The notes under the pieces: model-generated
What the model saw: the letters and a program-made list of their open reading frames with translations, nothing else
What the model was told of the DNA's origin: nothing
Databases searched by the model: none
Program-made: the position numbers and the translations under genes
Assembly: GCA_029977205.1 (NCBI GenBank)
Contig: JAPOLI010000002.1
Coordinates: 29,093-93,092, forward strand
DNA from: a bacterium
GTDB lineage: Bacteria > Actinomycetota > Thermoleophilia > Miltoncostaeales > Miltoncostaeaceae
Direction: 5' to 3'
Length of the DNA: 64,000 nt
In this document: one piece after another, positions 42,692 to 49,532 of the stretch
Layout of the letters: every line of letters starts with the position of its first letter
Numbering within the stretch: position 1 is the stretch's first letter

Positions 42692-43506
42692 ACCCCGTGC
42701 TCGTGATCAGCCGCATCGAGGCGCGTGGCATCAGCCGACGCCGGTGGTTCCTCGGGCTGCTCGTGCTTGGTGCCGCGGTAATCGTGGCCGGAGCGGCCCT
42801 GGCCGCGGGCCGCGACGGGCTCGCAGCGATCGACACCATGCGCTCCTGGACGGCCGCGGTGTACCTCGTCGGCGGGCTGCTCGTGTCGGCCACGCTCGGC
42901 GCGAGCGCGGTGAATCGCGATGCCGACGGCGGCTGGATCGGCCTTCAGGTGACCACCGGCATCCCGCGCGTGCCGGTGGCGCTTGCCCGCATCGTCGGAC
43001 GCATCGCGACGCTGGTCGCGGTGTTCGCGGCCTGGATGATCGTCGCGGCAATCTGCTCGGCGGCGATCGGGCAGGGCGGTGACGGGGCGCTGTTCGTGCA
43101 CGGGCTCGCCATGCTCGAGAACATGGTGCTGGTGCTGGTGACGGCATCGCTCTGCAGCGTGGCGCTGGGGCCCGTCGCATCGGGGATCGTGGCCATCTTC
43201 TTCTACGTCTCGTGCCTCTCGCTCGTGAACCTGATGGCCGCGTCGAACGAGGGCGTGATCGGGTCGAGCTGGACCGGCCTGATCGAGGTCCTCTACCTGT
43301 TCTTCCCGCGGGCCATCACCTCGCCGATGCTGAGCGAGATGCAGGGCCGCGGCGCGGCCGGTATCGCGGGCGCGCAACTGGAGATCAACCAGAACGTCGT
43401 CATCGTCCCCCCGGCGTCCTGGCTCACCGTGATCTGGACCCTGCTCTGGTGCGCGGTCATCGCGGTCGCCGCGGCGCTCTCGTTCCGGCGCCGCGCGATC
43501 TCCTAG
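42688..43506 (+). CDS. ABC-2-like membrane permease
   Basis: 272 residues with about six membrane helices and the ABC-2 layout: a short cytosolic N-terminus (ISRIEARGISRRRWF), helix 1, a long loop with VNRDADGGWIGLQVTTGIPR, and a helix cluster. It would form an exporter with the upstream ATPase. Substrate unknown. ATG overlaps the ATPase stop. Confidence 0.78.
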   Translation: MNPVLVISRIEARGISRRRWFLGLLVLGAAVIVAGAALAAGRDGLAAIDTMRSWTAAVYLVGGLLVSATLGASAVNRDADGGWIGLQVTTGIPRVPVALARIVGRIATLVAVFAAWMIVAAICSAAIGQGGDGALFVHGLAMLENMVLVLVTASLCSVALGPVASGIVAIFFYVSCLSLVNLMAASNEGVIGSSWTGLIEVLYLFFPRAITSPMLSEMQGRGAAGIAGAQLEINQNVVIVPPASWLTVIWTLLWCAVIAVAAALSFRRRAIS

Positions 43507-43523
43507 CGCCCCGCGCGGGGCGC
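43506..43523. terminator. Perfect 18-base GC palindrome
   Basis: GCGCCCCGCGCGGGGCGC, beginning at the last base of the permease stop codon and ending 6 bases before the convergent mqnE stop. No T-run; probably ends transcription in both directions. Confidence 0.55.
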
Positions 43524-43528
43524 CACGC

Positions 43529-44632
43529 CTACGCCGAGACGGCCTCGCGGTCGACGCGGCCGTAGGTGGTGTTGCGCTCTACCGGCGTGCGCCCGCCCGC
43601 GCGGATGAGATCGCTGATGCGCTCCTGCGTGAGCCCGAGCGGCGTCTGCACCGTCGTGGCGTGCGCCACGCGCTCCTCCACGAGCGTGCCCGAGAGGTCG
43701 TCAAGACCGAAGCGCAGGCCCTCCTGCGTGATGTCCTCCTCGAGCATCACCCAGTGGCCCTTGATGTGCGGCACGTTGTCGAGCACGAGGCGGGAGAGCG
43801 CGATGGTGCGGAGCTTCTCGTCGCGCGATGGGCCGGGCAGGTACGAGAAGTCGGTGTTGCCGGGCAGGAACGGAAGCGGGATGAAGGCCTGGAACCGGGC
43901 GGGGCTGCCCGCGGCGATGCCCTCGTCCTGGAGCGCCCGCAGGCGGACCATGTGGTCGACCTTCTCCTCGGGCGTCTCGAAGTGCCCGAAGAGCAGCGTG
44001 GCGTTGGTGGGAAGCCCCAGGGCGTGGGCGTCGCGGTGGACGTCCAGCCAGACCTCGGCGGGCACCTTGCGGTCGGCGATGATCTTGCGCACGCGCGGGC
44101 TGAACACCTCTGCCCCGCCGCCCGGCATGCTGTCGTGGCCGGCCGCGATCAGGCGCTCGAGCGCCTCGCGCGGGGTCACGCGCGCCATGCGCGCGACGAA
44201 CTCCACCTCGACGGCCGTCAGTGCCGTGAGCGACACCTGCGGCAGGGCCGCCGTGAGCTCGCGGAAGAGATCCTCGTAGTACTCGAGCGTGTACTCCTTG
44301 GTCATGCCGCCGACGATGTGCAGCTCGGTGATGCCCATGTCGGAGATCTCCTGCGCGCGATCCACGAGCTGGTCGACCGAGTACGCGTAGGCCCGTGGAT
44401 CGTGGTCGGTCCATACGGCGAACGCGCAGAACCCGCACCCCACCACGCAGATGTTCGTGGGGTTGAGGTAGCCGTTGACGTTGTAGGTGACCTCGTCGCC
44501 GTGCATGCGGCGGGCGACGGTCTCGGCAGCGGCCCCGAGGTCGTCCAGCGGAGCCTGCTCGTAGAGGGCCACGGCCTCATCGGCGCTGATGCGCTCGCCC
44601 TCCGCGGCCTTGGAGAGGATGGCGTCGATCAT
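43529..44632 (-). CDS. mqnE: Aminodeoxyfutalosine synthase (radical SAM)
   Basis: 367 residues. Early step of the futalosine route to menaquinone, using chorismate-derived precursor. Radical SAM cluster CVVGCGFC in NPTNICVVGCGFCAFAV, then TELHIVGGMTKEYTLEYY, DSMPGGGAEVFSPRVRKII and LPTNATLLFGHFETPEEKVD. These and the C-terminal PVERNTTYGRV favour MqnE over the related MqnC. ATG 44632 has TACCAT 7 bases upstream; a frame to 44821 is not family-like. Other mqn genes are not in the window. Confidence 0.87.
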   Translation of the reverse strand: MIDAILSKAAEGERISADEAVALYEQAPLDDLGAAAETVARRMHGDEVTYNVNGYLNPTNICVVGCGFCAFAVWTDHDPRAYAYSVDQLVDRAQEISDMGITELHIVGGMTKEYTLEYYEDLFRELTAALPQVSLTALTAVEVEFVARMARVTPREALERLIAAGHDSMPGGGAEVFSPRVRKIIADRKVPAEVWLDVHRDAHALGLPTNATLLFGHFETPEEKVDHMVRLRALQDEGIAAGSPARFQAFIPLPFLPGNTDFSYLPGPSRDEKLRTIALSRLVLDNVPHIKGHWVMLEEDITQEGLRFGLDDLSGTLVEERVAHATTVQTPLGLTQERISDLIRAGGRTPVERNTTYGRVDREAVSA

Positions 44633-44639
44633 GGGTCCG

Positions 44640-44645
44640 ATGGTA
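44640..44645 (-). promoter_or_regulatory. Candidate leaderless -10 box for mqnE
   Basis: TACCAT, 7 bases before the ATG at 44632. Confidence 0.5.
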
Positions 44646-44659
44646 GCGCCGGTTCGCGC

Positions 44660-44665
44660 TACCTT
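44660..44665 (+). promoter_or_regulatory. Candidate leaderless -10 box for the DUF1802 gene
   Basis: TACCTT, 6 bases before the GTG at 44672; divergent from the mqnE box with 14 bases between them. Confidence 0.4.
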
Positions 44666-44671
44666 TGCCGA

Positions 44672-45262
44672 GTGCAGCCGTTCGCGCTGAAGGAATGGGC
44701 AACCGTCATCGCCGCCATGCTGGCCGGCGACCAGGTGGTGATGCTGCGCAAGGGCGGCATCGGCGAGAAGCGGTTCGACGTGCCCCACCGTGAGTTCCTG
44801 CTGCTGCCCACCCACGTGCACCAGCGCCCCGAGCTGCTGGCGCCCGAGGTGGCCGAGCGGTGGCCGGACCTCCTGGCCGTCACCGAGGAGCCCTCACAGG
44901 TGGACATCGGTGCCTGGTGCGAGATCGCCGACGTGCATGAGGTGCGCGAACAGGCCGAACTCGATGCACTCGCGCCGTTCCACCTGCTCGGGCCCGACTA
45001 CGCGGCGTCGCGGCTCCGCTGGCGGCCGGCGCACCCGCTCCTTGTGATCGTGCCCCGGGTGCACCGCATCACGCCTCCCCTGCCGCTGCATGTGTCGCCC
45101 GAGATGCGTGGCTGTCGGAGCTGGGTGGAGGTCGACCTCACCATGCCCGATGCGGACCCCGTACTGCATGATGCGCGCTTTGCCGAGGTGCGCGCGGAGG
45201 TGGCGGCCGCCCTCACCGGCGCGCGTCCGGAGTCGCCTCATGGCGCCCCGGCGCTGGGCTAG
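44672..45262 (+). CDS. DUF1802 family protein
   Basis: 196 residues. ALKEWATVIAAMLAGDQVVM, LRKGGIGEKRFDVPHREFLL and LPTHVHQRPELL match the DUF1802 signature. Cytosolic, role unknown; members are found beside diverse metabolic genes. Starts divergently from mqnE. Confidence 0.8.
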   Translation: MQPFALKEWATVIAAMLAGDQVVMLRKGGIGEKRFDVPHREFLLLPTHVHQRPELLAPEVAERWPDLLAVTEEPSQVDIGAWCEIADVHEVREQAELDALAPFHLLGPDYAASRLRWRPAHPLLVIVPRVHRITPPLPLHVSPEMRGCRSWVEVDLTMPDADPVLHDARFAEVRAEVAAALTGARPESPHGAPALG

Positions 45263-45265
45263 CCT
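45260..45265 (+). promoter_or_regulatory. Candidate leaderless -10 box for the 108-residue protein
   Basis: TAGCCT, 6 bases before the GTG at 45272, overlapping the stop of the DUF1802 gene. Confidence 0.35.
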
Positions 45266-45271
45266 GCACAC

Positions 45272-45598
45272 GTGCCATACGCCGACGACTTCGACGTGGT
45301 GATCGCCGAGCTCGCGCCCGACTGGGCATCGGTCGACTGCTATCTCACGGTGGACGACCCACTCCGCCTGGCCGACGCGCGCGTGGCGCTGGCGCGCGCG
45401 AACGGACGCCCGGTGCGTGGCGAGGCAGACCATGACTTCGCCTTCACCGTCGCGAGCGACCACGGCCGCGGCGCCCCTGCCGGCGTGGTGCGCTCCGCGC
45501 TTCGCACCCTCGATGACCTCGGCGTGACCGGCCGGATCTGGATGGGAGCGGCCTATGACGCGCTGCGACCGGCTCCGGCCCACCGGTACGGGCCCTAG
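45272..45598 (+). CDS. Small cytosolic protein of unknown function
   Basis: 108 residues, acidic first half (DFDVVIAELAPDWASVDCYL) and a basic, aromatic end. No signal peptide, membrane helix or known motif. It lies between DUF1802 and the MarR-like gene with gaps of 9 and 2 bases, so the three may form an operon. Confidence 0.55.
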   Translation: MPYADDFDVVIAELAPDWASVDCYLTVDDPLRLADARVALARANGRPVRGEADHDFAFTVASDHGRGAPAGVVRSALRTLDDLGVTGRIWMGAAYDALRPAPAHRYGP

Positions 45599-45600
45599 GC

Positions 45601-46035
45601 GTGTACCGCGACGCGGACGACCTGCAGTTGCTGGCCGAGGTCGCGGGGGTGCTCGACCAGGTCGTGATGGATGCCGGCCTGTCGTCGGGCTCGTACCTGC
45701 TCCTCAGGTCACTCACGCGCGAGCCGGTGGAGCGGCCCATCAGCGACCTCGCTGAGGAGTTCGGCGCCGATGCAGATGAGATCGCCGCGGCGGCGAAGGC
45801 GCTCTCGGTGGCCGGGCTCGTGGACGTCGAGGGAACAGGCGTGGTGGCCACGGCAGTCGGGCGGCAGGCCGTCGAGGAGATCGACGCGACGGGCAACGAG
45901 GCGATCCGCGCGTATGTCCTCGAGCGCCCGCACTCGGCCACCGTCTACGGGCTCATCGCGTCGATGCAGGCCGGGCGCTTCACCGTGGAGGACCTCATCG
46001 CCTTCCTCCTGGAGGATGAGCCGGCCGACGGCTGA
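45601..46035 (+). CDS. MarR-like winged-helix protein
   Basis: 144 residues. Helical N-terminus, then a winged-helix region: SLTREPVERPISDLAEEFGA, DEIAAAAKALSVAGLVDVEG, TGVVATAVGRQAVEEI, resembling MarR-family DNA-binding domains. The C-terminal helices would form the dimer interface. GTG start two bases after the preceding stop. Targets unknown. Confidence 0.65.
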   Translation: MYRDADDLQLLAEVAGVLDQVVMDAGLSSGSYLLLRSLTREPVERPISDLAEEFGADADEIAAAAKALSVAGLVDVEGTGVVATAVGRQAVEEIDATGNEAIRAYVLERPHSATVYGLIASMQAGRFTVEDLIAFLLEDEPADG

Positions 46036-46078
46036 CGCGGGCCCCGTACGCGAGGCCAGGTGCGTCGGGAGCCGTGCG

Positions 46079-46084
46079 TAACCT
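46079..46084 (+). promoter_or_regulatory. Candidate leaderless -10 box for the aldo/keto reductase-like gene
   Basis: TAACCT, 8 bases before the ATG at 46093; supports this start over the ORF beginning at 46060. Confidence 0.5.
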
Positions 46085-46092
46085 CACGCCCC

Positions 46093-47247
46093 ATGCGCTA
46101 TCGGGAGATCCCCGGCACAGGAATTCGCGTGTCGGAAGTGGCGTTCGGCGCCGAGCCATTCGCCAGCGGCTGGTGGGGTGACGACGGCGATGACGACGCC
46201 GTGCGCCTGCTGCACGCCGCCGCCGACCGCGGTATCACGCTGTTCGACGCGGCCGACAGGGATGGTGAGGGGCGTGCGCAGCATGTGCTGGGACGTGCCT
46301 TCAGAGGACGCCGCGACCGGGTCGTCATCGCCACGCGCGTGGGCTACGCATGGCAGGAGGCCGACCCACGCCGCGCCGGGCGCCCGATGCCGCAGGACTT
46401 CCGCCCCGAGGCCATCCGCCAGGCCGTGCGCGCAAGCGCAGAGCGCCTGGGTGGCGTCATCGACATCTGCGAGTTGCACCACCCTCCGCGCCGCGCGCTG
46501 GCGGACGAGGGCCTCACCCAGGTGCTGGACGAGCTGGTAGCCGAGGGCACCGTGCGGGTCTTCGGCGCGGCCATCCCGGAGGGCGCGCGCCCGGGCGAAG
46601 GGCGCAGGCTGATCCGGCAGAAGCGGTTCCCGGTCCTGGACGTGGAGCTCGGGGTGGTCGGCCATGAGCCCGGCGCCGAGATCGCAGGGCTCGCCCACGC
46701 CGCCGGGGCATGCGTGATTGCGCGCGGGGCGCACTGCCGCGGCCTCCTGGAGGGCAAGTACTCGCGCGAGACCACGTTCCCGCCCGGCGATCCGCGCGCC
46801 GACATCACGCGTGAATGGCTCGAGGAGGGCCTGCGGCGCGTCGGCACGCTCGACTTCCTCCACGCGGAGGGCCGACCCTGGAGCCTCGGCCAGGCCGCGA
46901 TCCTCTGGGTGCTCTCGCGCCCCGGAGTCGCCTCGGTGGTCATCCCCATGCACTCCGAGGAGCAGCTGAGCGAATTCACGCGAGCCCTCGACCTGCCCCC
47001 GCTGGCCGAGGACGACTTCTCGCGCATCGAGGCCCTGATCGCCTCAGGCTTCGCGGACGAGCCCGTGGCGGAGCCGCACGGGGACATCGCCGAGGCGCCC
47101 GAGGCTGCCACGGACGGCACCGGCACGGACGGGACAGACCCCGGCGAGGCGGAAACCGCGGGCGTGGCGGGCTCAGGCGAGGTGGACACTGCCGGCGGAG
47201 AGCCCCCTCCCCCCTCCGTGGTCGCAGGGGCTATCGCAGCGGCGTGA
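46093..47247 (+). CDS. Aldo/keto reductase-like protein with altered active site
   Basis: 384 residues. (beta/alpha)8 barrel of the AKR family: MRYREIPGTGIRVSEVAFGA, GITLFDAADRDGEGRAQHVL, ICELHHPPRRALADE and the C-terminal cofactor loop GVASVVIPMHSEEQLSE. The catalytic tetrad is incomplete: Asp (FDAAD) and His (ELHHP) remain, but the Tyr position reads Asp (ADRDG for ADVYG) and the Lys is Arg (IATRVG). The last 60 residues are a Gly/Glu/Thr/Ala-rich low-complexity tail. It may bind NADPH without normal reductase chemistry. Confidence 0.8.
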   Translation: MRYREIPGTGIRVSEVAFGAEPFASGWWGDDGDDDAVRLLHAAADRGITLFDAADRDGEGRAQHVLGRAFRGRRDRVVIATRVGYAWQEADPRRAGRPMPQDFRPEAIRQAVRASAERLGGVIDICELHHPPRRALADEGLTQVLDELVAEGTVRVFGAAIPEGARPGEGRRLIRQKRFPVLDVELGVVGHEPGAEIAGLAHAAGACVIARGAHCRGLLEGKYSRETTFPPGDPRADITREWLEEGLRRVGTLDFLHAEGRPWSLGQAAILWVLSRPGVASVVIPMHSEEQLSEFTRALDLPPLAEDDFSRIEALIASGFADEPVAEPHGDIAEAPEAATDGTGTDGTDPGEAETAGVAGSGEVDTAGGEPPPPSVVAGAIAAA

Positions 47248-47905
47248 CGTGCGCGCGGGCCATCTCGTCCGCCGCCTCCACGATCCCCGGCATGGCCTCC
47301 GCGAGCATGCGCGCGAGGGATGCGCCGAGTCCGGCCGCCTCCGCGGCGCGCTCCACCTCGACGAGCGCACCGATCAGGGCGGGGTCAAGGGACTCCTGTG
47401 TCTCCACGAGGGGCTCGGTGACGCCGGCGAACGTCGCGTAGGCCGCATGGGCGCGCTCCTGGATGGCTGCCGCCTCGTCGAGCGCGACCAGCGAGGCAAT
47501 GATGCGCCGGGGGTCCTCCCGCCAGGCGGCGAGCGCGTCGGCCTCCTCGGCGGCCCGGCCCAGCGCGGCGACGGCCGCGGGGAGGTCGGCCCCCCAGGCA
47601 TCCATCGCGGCCGCCGGGGCGCGGAATGCCCGGAGCGCAGTCGCATCGACGGCCTCGTCGGCGAGCTCAGCGGCGAGCCCCGCCTGCGCCACGTCGAGTA
47701 CGCGTGCCCGTGTCGGCTCGGGATCGAGGGCATCGTCGAGGCAGAGGAAGGCCGGACCCTCAAGCGCGATGAGCCATGCCCGTCCGCCGGTGCCCGGCTG
47801 GACGGCACGCAGCCCCAGCATCGGCACGCCGGCGACGGCCACGGCGGCCTCCCGGGCGGCCATCATGTCGCCCTCCATTCGGGCGATGTCGAGCTCACCG
47901 CTCAT
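47231..47905 (-). CDS. Ala-rich helical protein of unknown function
   Basis: 224 residues, mostly Ala/Glu-rich helices (VAALGRAAEEADALAAWRED, VEVERAAEAAGLGASLARML). No signal peptide or membrane helix and no recognised family. The ATG at 47905 follows AGGGAC; a frame to 48040 overlaps the divergent Nudix gene. Its end overlaps the AKR-like 3' end by 17 bases. The composition is one the GC-rich code also produces by chance, but codon pattern and start context support a gene. Confidence 0.55.
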   Translation of the reverse strand: MSGELDIARMEGDMMAAREAAVAVAGVPMLGLRAVQPGTGGRAWLIALEGPAFLCLDDALDPEPTRARVLDVAQAGLAAELADEAVDATALRAFRAPAAAMDAWGADLPAAVAALGRAAEEADALAAWREDPRRIIASLVALDEAAAIQERAHAAYATFAGVTEPLVETQESLDPALIGALVEVERAAEAAGLGASLARMLAEAMPGIVEAADEMARAHVTPLR

Positions 47906-47929
47906 GGCATGTCCCTGACGGGGCGCGCG

Positions 47930-47935
47930 TACACT
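47930..47935 (+). promoter_or_regulatory. Candidate leaderless -10 box for the Nudix gene
   Basis: TACACT, 8 bases before the ATG at 47944. Confidence 0.55.
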
Positions 47936-47943
47936 CGGCTCGC

Positions 47944-48600
47944 ATGAGCGCACGCCCGAAGGAGTCCGCCGCTGGCCGCGCCGCGCGTCCGGCCGATCAC
48001 CGGGCGGCGGCGGGTGCCCCCTCTGCCCGGGACCTCGCACGCGTCCTTCCCGGGGCCCTCGCCCAGCGGGATCGGGTGGCCCTGGATCCCACCGGACGTG
48101 ATGCCGGGGTGCTCATGATCCTCTTTGACATCGACGACGCCGGCCACGTGGTGCTCACCAAGCGCTCGGAGCTCGTGGCCCACCACAAGGGCGAAGTGTC
48201 GCTCCCCGGAGGCAAGTTCGAGGCCGGGGACGACGGACTGCTCGGGTCCGCGCTGCGCGAGACCGAGGAGGAGATCGCCGTGCCGCGGTCTTCCCTCGAG
48301 GTGCTCGGCCCGCTCGACGACGTCCACACCATGGCCAGCGGCTTTCGCGTGAGCCCATGGGTCGCGCACCACCCCGGCGGGCGACCCGCAATGCGCCCTG
48401 AGGAGTCCGAGATCGCGCGGATCATGGAGGTCCCCCTCGCAGACGTGCTCACGGCCGACCGGAGGATCCCCGAGCCGCCCACCATCGAGACGTTGCGCTA
48501 CCCGCTGATGGGCGAGGATGTCTGGGGGCTCACGGCCCGGATCCTGCGGACCTTCAGCGAGGTCGTGCACCGGGTCGCCCGACAGTCGCCGGAGCGCTAG
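47944..48600 (+). CDS. Nudix hydrolase (CoA pyrophosphatase-like)
   Basis: 218 residues. Nudix box in SLPGGKFEAGDDGLLGSAL followed by RETEEEIAVP; the spacing and HHKGEVSLPGGKFE resemble the NudL/NUDT7 coenzyme A diphosphatase group. The start at 47944 is supported by its -10 box; the basic, Ala-rich first 40 residues are variable in such proteins. Its stop shares CTAG with the gene opposite. Confidence 0.85.
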   Translation: MSARPKESAAGRAARPADHRAAAGAPSARDLARVLPGALAQRDRVALDPTGRDAGVLMILFDIDDAGHVVLTKRSELVAHHKGEVSLPGGKFEAGDDGLLGSALRETEEEIAVPRSSLEVLGPLDDVHTMASGFRVSPWVAHHPGGRPAMRPEESEIARIMEVPLADVLTADRRIPEPPTIETLRYPLMGEDVWGLTARILRTFSEVVHRVARQSPER

Positions 48601-48869
48601 GCGCGGTCCCGTCCGCGCAGTGCGAGCGACGGACGGGGAGGAAGGTCGGCCTCATCGCGGGGACCGCCTGCGCCGTCGATTGCGAGGCGCTCGAGTCGCG
48701 CGATCTGGGCGTCGATCTCCGTGACGCGTGCATGCCCGTCGGGCAGGGCGGAGCGGTATGCCACGAGCCGATCGCGGATCTGCAGGGCGAAGTGCGGCGT
48801 GGCCGCGCCCACGAGGCGCGCCAGGTCGTCCTCGGACGGGATGCCGTAGTCGTGCTCCAGGATCGTCAT
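48597..48869 (-). CDS. Small protein of unknown function
   Basis: 90 residues. A helical core (SEDDLARLVGAATPHFALQI, VTEIDAQIARLERLAID) and a basic tail. No known motif. ATG at 48869 with TACGAT 6 bases upstream. Downstream of the nuclease gene on the same strand but with its own apparent promoter. Confidence 0.6.
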   Translation of the reverse strand: MTILEHDYGIPSEDDLARLVGAATPHFALQIRDRLVAYRSALPDGHARVTEIDAQIARLERLAIDGAGGPRDEADLPPRPSLALRGRDRA

Positions 48870-48875
48870 GCCCCG

Positions 48876-48881
48876 ATCGTA
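48876..48881 (-). promoter_or_regulatory. Candidate leaderless -10 box for the 90-residue protein
   Basis: TACGAT, 6 bases before the ATG at 48869. Confidence 0.4.
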
Positions 48882-48957
48882 CAAGCGCGGCACGCGGATC
48901 CTGGCCGGATGTGCGCACACCCGACCGGCGAGTACGCATGCCCGGGCACCGCGGGCC

Positions 48958-49500
48958 TCATTCCGATACCTGGGGTCCGCCCCAGGGCGGGCCCCCTTCG
49001 GCCGGACCCCACTGCCCGCGGCCCATGCGCATCGCCTCGCCCTGGAGCCGCGAGAATTCATCTCTGTGCAGGGTATTCGGGGGAAAGGGAAACGCCTCGG
49101 CCGCTCCCTGGGCCACGAGGCGCAGATTCACCATCACGTCACCCACATAGACGTACGCAAGCAACCGACCGTGGACATCGCGCTCCTCGACATCGGTCTC
49201 GAGGCGCACCGTGCGACCGGCCACGAGCCCGCGGTTCATCGCCGCGGCGCGGGCGGCGAAGCGCTCCACCGGTCGGCGCGGGTGGTGGAGCTCGGGGGTG
49301 TCGATGCCGATGTAACGCACCGTGCCAACCCCCTGCACCACGATCGTGTCGCCATCGATCACCCGGACAACGCGCCCAGACCGCGTCGCCGGAGCGTCCG
49401 GCGTGCCACACCCCACCGTGACGAGTGTGGCGATCATGGCTCCCCATGCGAGAATCCATGCCCCCCGATGGCGCCCCCGAGGGCGTCGCTCGGCTAGCAT
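48958..49500 (-). CDS. Staphylococcal-nuclease-like exported nuclease (probable lipoprotein)
   Basis: 180 residues. An N-terminal helix with a lipobox-like end (MIATLVTVGCGTPD) suggests a membrane-anchored lipoprotein. The SNase domain has VVRVIDGDTIVV, VRYIGIDTPELHHP with the active-site Arg and nearby Asp/Glu, and RTVRLETDVEERDVHGRLLA with the second Arg region. Calcium-dependent cleavage of extracellular DNA or RNA is inferred. ATG at 49500 overlaps a possible -10 box (TAGCAT, 49495-49500) of the divergent pafBC gene. Confidence 0.85.
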   Translation of the reverse strand: MLAERRPRGRHRGAWILAWGAMIATLVTVGCGTPDAPATRSGRVVRVIDGDTIVVQGVGTVRYIGIDTPELHHPRRPVERFAARAAAMNRGLVAGRTVRLETDVEERDVHGRLLAYVYVGDVMVNLRLVAQGAAEAFPFPPNTLHRDEFSRLQGEAMRMGRGQWGPAEGGPPWGGPQVSE

Positions 49501-49532
49501 GCGTGACGCGCCGCAGTCGAAGGAGAGGCCGG

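Noticed and set aside
43529..44632. mqnC (dehypoxanthine futalosine cyclase) as the identity
   Set aside because: ELHIVGG, TALTAVEVEFVARM and WLDVHRDAHALGLPTNAT fit MqnE better than the matching MqnC segments; some doubt remains.
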